DNA of 18,929 bases, from NCBI GenBank assembly GCA_964587885.1, contig CAZPME010000034.1, positions 1-18,929 of the forward strand. Reading direction: 5' to 3'. Shown in pieces: positions 15,401 to 18,929 of this stretch. The first letter of the stretch is position 1. The number at the start of each line of letters is the position of its first letter. Origin of the DNA: UBA60 sp964587885. GTDB lineage: Archaea; Thermoplasmatota; Poseidoniia; Poseidoniales; Poseidoniaceae. The notes beneath the pieces were generated by a model. The model was not told the DNA's origin, searched no databases, and saw nothing but the letters and a program-made list of their open reading frames with translations. A program made the translations under genes and the position numbers.

Positions 15401-15715
15401 CGGTCAGATATGGAAAAATTTCTATTTAGTCACTTGCAAATCTACGAACAACTTACCGATTTCAAATTGAGTCGTGAACATGGAAAGAGAACTAAAATTG
15501 GAGACCATGAAGAAGCTATTTTCCCCGAGCAAGGAGATATTGAAATCATGCTAGCCAGTGCAAATTTTGCCTGCCAATCCTTGCCAAAGATTGGCTCAAT
15601 CGTGGTCGCTTCTCAAGACAGCGATTTCACTCATGTAACGCGTGCCTTTGAGGATGAATTTGGCTTTACTGTGGCCAAGAATACCAAGCAATTACGACAG
15701 TTACTCCTCAATTGA
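12494..15715 (+). CDS. Large alpha-helical-repeat protein with a C-terminal PIN nuclease domain
   Basis: From the ATG triplet at 12494-12502 the product has about 1073 residues. The first 35 are basic (NRKIGRRGGKARHGNP). Then comes some 800 residues of Leu/Glu/Ala-rich helices resembling TPR/HEAT-like arrays, e.g. LLARAAVAARNGEWQEAGR and FAHAKSWKEASNVL. The last ~230 residues are a PIN domain, a metal-dependent RNase fold: IVDTNILIDAL (D852, N854), the TTAAEQELHAF acidic helix (E906, E908), GDIEIMLASANFA (D1015, E1017) and VVASQDSDFTHV (D1042, D1044). All acidic ligands are present, so catalysis is plausible. The frame is open to a GTG at 12299, but that adds 65 Ser/Pro-rich residues and collides with a minus-strand ORF. 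It has no toxin-antitoxin partner. It ends 1 bp from the convergent DegT gene. Role: probably RNA cleavage or processing on a protein scaffold. Confidence 0.85.
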   Translation: MMMRNRKIGRRGGKARHGNPLTERLESVDELIGSNSPAPYRLASFLTHKTLKAETWDSGLDGLIEELRQECMKGVHPVWGEMAEKTPILAQFAAFPVLEVEESEAEITLEWIEIARIDPADSKALGQLLSQPFPIELSAANQVEIRRLATGLSRKKRSLEWLQSNVNPILLEMESQEKILSALLLVALGDERSEQCLSEVATDIPVATELVGDLLLLMALRNGGEIAWPRALKLPALTPLEQAITTESWSQLGLELGRTLALEQLEQGKEWLDQNGIDNSGLDWSLVVVYSQTGEEEKARTILSGLKITRNEHFEIARSISEGGELDGAWMEEQIEDFSALQLSSLVEDDSGETGFRIRAAELLFEKSPSHWRDSLEMLIPIFVSESAIEKLTEALQAVENAALEYPWEVILVHHLHPATASEEVGQWLQETHEDAVNYYEDSAASRALSELSITLLRLLEGSNIDMAIIAGVLSKDGFKAFKQCCHSLEESNMMLRESELSKVVDGVAQANISIIERKLFDSVVENATLNRAAFDMQRDEEDGDADRIENLVDGQDIRHQLLLAIQEMVLEHYIAVPSLIPWYQDHAPTSVNHLLARAAVAARNGEWQEAGRIYSQAGNRHDVLEFDQCTSLLRTSLIHFAHAKSWKEASNVLKNNAELSPSLTPRFKLYLQVQFLASSGQNDAATNLLLEDSKIDVEGEIYNDDNELESRMFIEPSLEHLDRLMGYPISRNLPVEPFQGRVRAAMRNCEKQSNRRRRSKPSEVERSYNELLRAGDIEGLYALASEQSEIDHLRGLALLDRAIHSRQILSHKVKMLKNSMLSLYQRHSEGLAVYDRRLLRNLSLQNLVIVDTNILIDALQRRLALALEMSSDIRLDLVGHRHFHHMLLHFANEKKIALHVTTAAEQELHAFCKKNDRLRALFKGMHISAQSWKDETSKEKIAFLIKGILKDFNTWRVPRRVPVHKKIERSDMEKFLFSHLQIYEQLTDFKLSREHGKRTKIGDHEEAIFPEQGDIEIMLASANFACQSLPKIGSIVVASQDSDFTHVTRAFEDEFGFTVAKNTKQLRQLLLN

Positions 15716-15716
15716 G

Positions 15717-16901
15717 TTAGAACGAATATCGCAAGATTGCGAGGATATCTTTGCATTGCTGTTCATTTAGATGTGATGGCAAGCGAATATCCAACAACCC
15801 TTTCATCACTGCGTCTGTATTCTCCATTTCTTGCTTAGATAGGTAATTCCAATGATGATAATTACTTGTGAAGCCGCGTGGTTGTGAATCACCAAACCAT
15901 TTGATATTGAGGCCGAGACTTTCGGCTGTGGCCAGTGCCGCGATAATTTCTTCTTCACCGTGTGAGCAGAAAAATTGAATCGAGGTCGGTGCTGGTTGTA
16001 AGTGTGGGCTGATATTTGGTATACTCAATCCGTCGATTGATTGGATGCCGGAAGCGATTTGTGCATACACATTATTCCATGCGGCAATTTTTTCTCTAAG
16101 GGTTGGAAGTTGTGAAGAAACCAATGCAGCACTAATTTCGTTAAGCCGTAGTGAATAATTTGGTGTTGTTGCGACCCACTTGTCAAACACTTCACTTGGT
16201 GGTCGAGATATATGCTGCTCATAGAGCATATAGCTTCCAGACATTAGAATAGCCTTGGCGGCAATATCTTCATCATCACATAGAATAATTCCGCCTTCAC
16301 CTCCGTTTACTTGCTTGAAAGTCTGCAATGAAAAGCAACTAACATCACCGAGAGTCCCCATGTCGTTATCTTTCCATTTTGCCCCCATCACATGGGCGCA
16401 ATCCTCAATCAGGGTGATGTTGTTATCTCTTACGACTTGCATGATTTCATCCATATTTGGAATATGGCCGCGCATGTATGATAATAAGAGAATTTTCGCT
16501 CCCGTGGTCTCAATCGCATGTTTTAGTGATTCAATATCGACTACCAAATTGGAAGTGGTGTCGAGCAAGATTGTTTCGCAAGAGCAATGTTCAATCGCAC
16601 TTGGAACTGGAGCAAGGGTGAAGGCGTTGAGCATTACAATATCGCCATCATTTGCTCCGGCTGCCTTGAGGGCAACGAAAAGTGCCGAGCCACCAGAATT
16701 AACCGCAATAGCATATTTTTTACCGAAAAAATCAGCAAATTGGCGCTCAAATTGGGCTACAGCAGAATCGCCACCCTGCCTTTCACCATAACGAAATAGA
16801 CTACCTGAATCGAGTAATTCAGCCACTTTATCTTTACCACTTTGCGGGATTTCTGCGACTGAAGTCAGAGAAAAATTCAGCGCCTTAGGCGGGCTGTCCA
16901 T
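15717..16901 (-). CDS. DegT/DnrJ/EryC1/StrS-family PLP-dependent sugar aminotransferase-like protein
   Basis: The family transfers an amino group to keto sugars for surface glycans or antibiotics, or acts as a PLP dehydratase. In this 394-residue protein the fold type I landmarks are present: FADFFGKKYAIAVNSGGSAL (56-75), EDCAHVMGA (166-174, with the PLP-binding Asp167), LGDVSCFSLQTFKQVNGGEG (184-203, in which Lys196 is the predicted Schiff-base lysine before the GGEGG turn) and NYSLRLNEISAAL further on. The ATG has TAGGAG four bases upstream (16906-16911). Its neighbour across a 93-bp divergent gap is a TupA-like ligase, which supports a role in making a decorated glycan or similar compound. 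The N-terminus (KALNFSLTSVAEIPQSG) differs from sugar-specific members, so the substrate remains open. Confidence 0.9.
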   Translation of the reverse strand: MDSPPKALNFSLTSVAEIPQSGKDKVAELLDSGSLFRYGERQGGDSAVAQFERQFADFFGKKYAIAVNSGGSALFVALKAAGANDGDIVMLNAFTLAPVPSAIEHCSCETILLDTTSNLVVDIESLKHAIETTGAKILLLSYMRGHIPNMDEIMQVVRDNNITLIEDCAHVMGAKWKDNDMGTLGDVSCFSLQTFKQVNGGEGGIILCDDEDIAAKAILMSGSYMLYEQHISRPPSEVFDKWVATTPNYSLRLNEISAALVSSQLPTLREKIAAWNNVYAQIASGIQSIDGLSIPNISPHLQPAPTSIQFFCSHGEEEIIAALATAESLGLNIKWFGDSQPRGFTSNYHHWNYLSKQEMENTDAVMKGLLDIRLPSHLNEQQCKDILAILRYSF

Positions 16902-16905
16902 ACCG

Positions 16906-16911
16906 CTCCTA
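16906..16911 (-). promoter_or_regulatory. Ribosome binding site of the DegT-type aminotransferase gene
   Basis: On the minus strand this reads TAGGAG, four bases before the ATG at 16901, and supports that start. Confidence 0.5.
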
Positions 16912-16994
16912 CGGCCAAAGTGTTGAAGTCATTTGTGCATTCAATCGTTTTTCTTAGCGCGGAAACTGCTATGATGTGCATGCCTTAGCGCTCT

Positions 16995-17933
16995 ATGGGT
17001 GATGAGATGCGTTTGCCGTTTAGTCCAGTAATTCATCCGTGGCATGAAGAGATTTCTGACGACCCGCAATTAATTAGTGAATTTATCGTAAAGTCAATGC
17101 ATGACGATCGTAATCCATTGTTGCCGATAATGGAAGACAAATATGCTGCACGCAAATATGTATTAGAAAAACAAGCGTGTCAAGTTACTGAGTTATTCCA
17201 TTGGACTCAAGAAAGACCAATTAGATTGCCATGGGAAAAATTACCTAAACGATGTGTCATCAAGACCAATCATTGGTCAGGAGATGGAATTTTCATTATG
17301 GATGATGGTGAAGAACCGATTTCTGGAGTAAAAAGAGATATGGAAATCCATGAGATATATCGCGTGGTACGAAATAATCGAGACCAAGATGGTAACCGTT
17401 GGTCAAACCGAAAAATTGAACGTAAATTAAACCGCCTAGTCAAGCGCAAATATCCCTTCAAATACGAATGGGCAGTAAGGGCAATAAAGCCAGCAGGAGT
17501 CCTCGTTGAAGAGTTGTTGTTGACCGAAAAAGGCACAACTCCAGATGATATTAAGGTACATTGTTTCTTTGGCAAAGCTGGTTTCATTCAATATGAAGTG
17601 GGTAAATTCACCAGTGTGAAGCAAAACCTTCACGACCCAGTTACCGGTGATTTCATTCCCCAAACCGAAAATAGGAAGTGGCCGCCAATAGATGAAATTA
17701 ATAATCTCAAGGAGCATTTTGGCGATGAAATGTTTGACAATATTGTTTCAGCAGCTGAAAAATTATCCTCCGAAGTAGCCTATGTTCGCGTCGACTTATT
17801 CATGGTAGATTCCGAGATTTATTTCGGAGAGTTCACCTTTTATCCCCGCACGGGACAAAAGCAATCCAAGGAATGGGAAGAATTGGGTGGTAAATTATGG
17901 CAACAAGGGTTGGCCCGTTCAAAGACGCCCTAA
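16995..17933 (+). CDS. TupA-like ATP-grasp ligase
   Basis: Family knowledge: the TupA-like ATP-grasp group (named for teichuronopeptide synthesis in Bacillus) is found in cell-surface polymer clusters and is thought to join amino acids or sugars through an acyl phosphate. In this 312-residue protein the family pattern runs through: DKYAARKYVLEK (48-59), KRCVIKTNHWSGDG (85-98), KLNRLVKRKY (144-153), VLVEELLL (169-176), IKVHCFFGK (186-194), LHDPVTGDF (212-220), and the metal-binding end AYVRVDLFMVDSEIYFGEFT (262-281, with D267 and E279). I use the ATG at 16995. The next ATG at 17007 has GGGTGAT just before it and could be the real start, removing four residues. The gene diverges from the DegT gene and overlaps the hydrolase gene by 15 bp at the 3' ends. 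Confidence 0.9.
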   Translation: MGDEMRLPFSPVIHPWHEEISDDPQLISEFIVKSMHDDRNPLLPIMEDKYAARKYVLEKQACQVTELFHWTQERPIRLPWEKLPKRCVIKTNHWSGDGIFIMDDGEEPISGVKRDMEIHEIYRVVRNNRDQDGNRWSNRKIERKLNRLVKRKYPFKYEWAVRAIKPAGVLVEELLLTEKGTTPDDIKVHCFFGKAGFIQYEVGKFTSVKQNLHDPVTGDFIPQTENRKWPPIDEINNLKEHFGDEMFDNIVSAAEKLSSEVAYVRVDLFMVDSEIYFGEFTFYPRTGQKQSKEWEELGGKLWQQGLARSKTP

Positions 17934-18830
17934 CCATTCGATGCACTTGGCTCGCATCCCCTCAGTCTCAAGATGACCGACGTCTTCACGATAGAGATGC
18001 CATGAATCTTGGGCATCCATCTTTGCATAGACTTCTTTGAGATGATTGTCAATAATATCCAATCCCTTGGGAGGTGTTAGGATGTCTTGCAATCCTGCAC
18101 ATGATAAATGCATACGCGGGGCGATTAGGGCATTGATTTCAGCGCTGGTTGTATGTAGTAGCAAGTTTGGCACATAGTAGTAAATTGCATGTCCATCCAT
18201 GTCACCATTTTCAACCAAAGTATTGAATTCGGTAAGACAACAAATATCGATACAGAGTTTAATTCTATCATCCAATGCAGCGTGCCACCAAGCCATTGTC
18301 GAACCTAAAGAAATCCCCATTGTCCCGATACGTTGTGAATCAATAAAATCTAGATCCTCAAGCCAATCTAGCGCTCGTATATTGTCGTAAACCATTCGAC
18401 CCCACAATACTTGCCCAGTCCAAATCATGCGTTTGAATAGTGAAGATTCTGATTGGTTTGCCCTGCCACCAAAGGCCCACATGTCGATACATAGTACAAC
18501 AATTCCCATTTCACACAGGACATTTCCCCAATGCGGCTCGAGAAGTGCGGGGCGCCCCTCTAAGATTTCTTTTCGGCCAATGTGATAACGACTGCCGTGG
18601 GCGTGATTGTAAACCATAGCGGGTGCGGGTGAAGCGGAATTTACGCCTGCTGGAATTAGCAAAGTCGCAGGAACATCCTGTTCACCATTTAATTTGAGAA
18701 TCCATTCTTCTTGGCGAAAACCTGAGTGAGTAATGGTCTCAATTAGAGTTCCAGTGGGTTCACCTCCAGCATCTGGGATGTGGCCGAGTAGTTGCCATAA
18801 CAAATCGCGTAACTCTGTCGAATCGCGCAT
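17919..18830 (-). CDS. Alpha/beta hydrolase (dienelactone-hydrolase/esterase-like)
   Basis: A serine hydrolase of the alpha/beta fold. From the ATG at 18830 (303 residues; a TTG four codons earlier is also open) the strand with PAMVYNHAHG (70-79) builds the oxyanion region. The nucleophile elbow is GTMGISLGSTMAWW (169-182, Ser174), the acid is Asp249 in GLQDILTPP, and the base is His286 in EDVGHLETEGM. The layout, with a WAFGGRANQSE lid-side loop and an EWILKLNGEQDVPATLLIPAG opening strand, resembles large dienelactone-hydrolase-like or acetyl-xylan-esterase-like proteins. Substrate is unknown; deacetylation of a sugar polymer would fit the neighbouring DegT and TupA-like genes, but that is inference. 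It has no signal peptide, so it acts in the cytoplasm. Its 3' end overlaps that of the TupA-like gene. Confidence 0.85.
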   Translation of the reverse strand: MRDSTELRDLLWQLLGHIPDAGGEPTGTLIETITHSGFRQEEWILKLNGEQDVPATLLIPAGVNSASPAPAMVYNHAHGSRYHIGRKEILEGRPALLEPHWGNVLCEMGIVVLCIDMWAFGGRANQSESSLFKRMIWTGQVLWGRMVYDNIRALDWLEDLDFIDSQRIGTMGISLGSTMAWWHAALDDRIKLCIDICCLTEFNTLVENGDMDGHAIYYYVPNLLLHTTSAEINALIAPRMHLSCAGLQDILTPPKGLDIIDNHLKEVYAKMDAQDSWHLYREDVGHLETEGMRAKCIEWLGRL

Positions 18831-18872
18831 GGTAATCGGCAACGGGGTGCTCTCAGTTATTGAGATGTCGTC

Positions 18873-18929
18873 TCAGCCGTTGTTGATGTAATCAAGAATA
18901 TCAGTGATGACTTGGGCGATAATGTCCAT
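18873..18929 (-). CDS. C-terminal end of a gene cut by the window edge
   Basis: From the right edge inward the minus strand reads an open frame of 18 residues (MDIIAQVITDILDYINNG) to a TGA at 18873. It is helical, Ile/Asp-rich and looks like the C-terminus of a protein that begins outside the window. The apparent ATG at the edge could be an internal methionine. It ends 42 bp before the hydrolase start, so both may be in one operon. Nothing more can be said of its function. Confidence 0.5.
   Translation of the reverse strand: MDIIAQVITDILDYINNG

Noticed and set aside
15047..15715. The PIN domain as a VapC toxin of a toxin-antitoxin pair
   Set aside because: The domain is the tail of a 1073-residue protein, and no small antitoxin gene lies upstream or downstream. 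The neighbouring gene is convergent.
16255..16791. 178-codon open frame on the plus strand
   Set aside because: It lies wholly inside the DegT-type gene on the other strand, where every family motif is in place. The plus-frame product is low-complexity and Ser/Ile-rich with no recognisable domain.

Overview
The window looks like a chromosomal segment of a planktonic marine archaeon, most probably a Marine Group II/Poseidoniales-type euryarchaeote. This is inferred from protein style, not from a marker gene. The clues are a very long secreted surface protein with a thrombospondin-3-like Asp-rich repeat and a C-terminal helix ending in Arg-rich residues, short intergenic gaps, a mix of leaderless-looking and Shine-Dalgarno starts, moderate GC, and bacterial-like housekeeping genes (RlmH, PduO-type adenosyltransferase, pirin, DegT) in an archaeal-looking background. 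I found no rRNA, tRNA, CRISPR array, transposase or integrase.

Layout from left to right. (1) 1-730: an AT-rich small membrane protein gene flanked by two copies of a 12-bp direct repeat. (2) 808-2782, minus strand: a three-gene operon of a helical protein, a glutaredoxin/GST-fold protein resembling prostaglandin E synthase 2, and a degenerate formylglycine-enzyme-like (SUMF) domain carrying two membrane helices. (3) 2867-5310, plus strand: RlmH (23S rRNA methyltransferase) translationally overlapped with a five-helix membrane protein with a TPR-like tail, then a two-helix membrane protein and a cob(I)alamin adenosyltransferase. (4) 5349-5759, minus strand: an Ap4A-hydrolase-type Nudix enzyme, ending against the adenosyltransferase gene at a hairpin. 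(5) 5868-11660, plus strand: a 1309-aa secreted protein with nine carbohydrate-binding-like modules, then a DHH-family phosphoesterase and a pirin, all tightly packed. (6) 11725-12444, minus strand: a four-helix membrane protein with four helix-embedded or juxtamembrane histidines, and a possible 57-aa ORF. (7) 12494-15715, plus strand: a giant helical-repeat protein with a C-terminal PIN nuclease domain. (8) 15717-18830: a DegT/StrS-type aminotransferase (minus), a TupA-like ATP-grasp ligase (plus) and an alpha/beta hydrolase (minus), then the last codons of another minus-strand gene at the right edge.

The most unusual content is the surface protein, which has a strict four-cysteine pattern in each pair of modules. 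Next are the helical-repeat/PIN protein, whose layout recalls eukaryotic SMG6, and the divergent DegT/TupA pair, which suggests an uncharacterised route for modifying a glycan or small metabolite. The other genes are ordinary metabolic, RNA-modifying or nucleotide-turnover functions. A joint role for the genes of the window is not demonstrated by the sequence.
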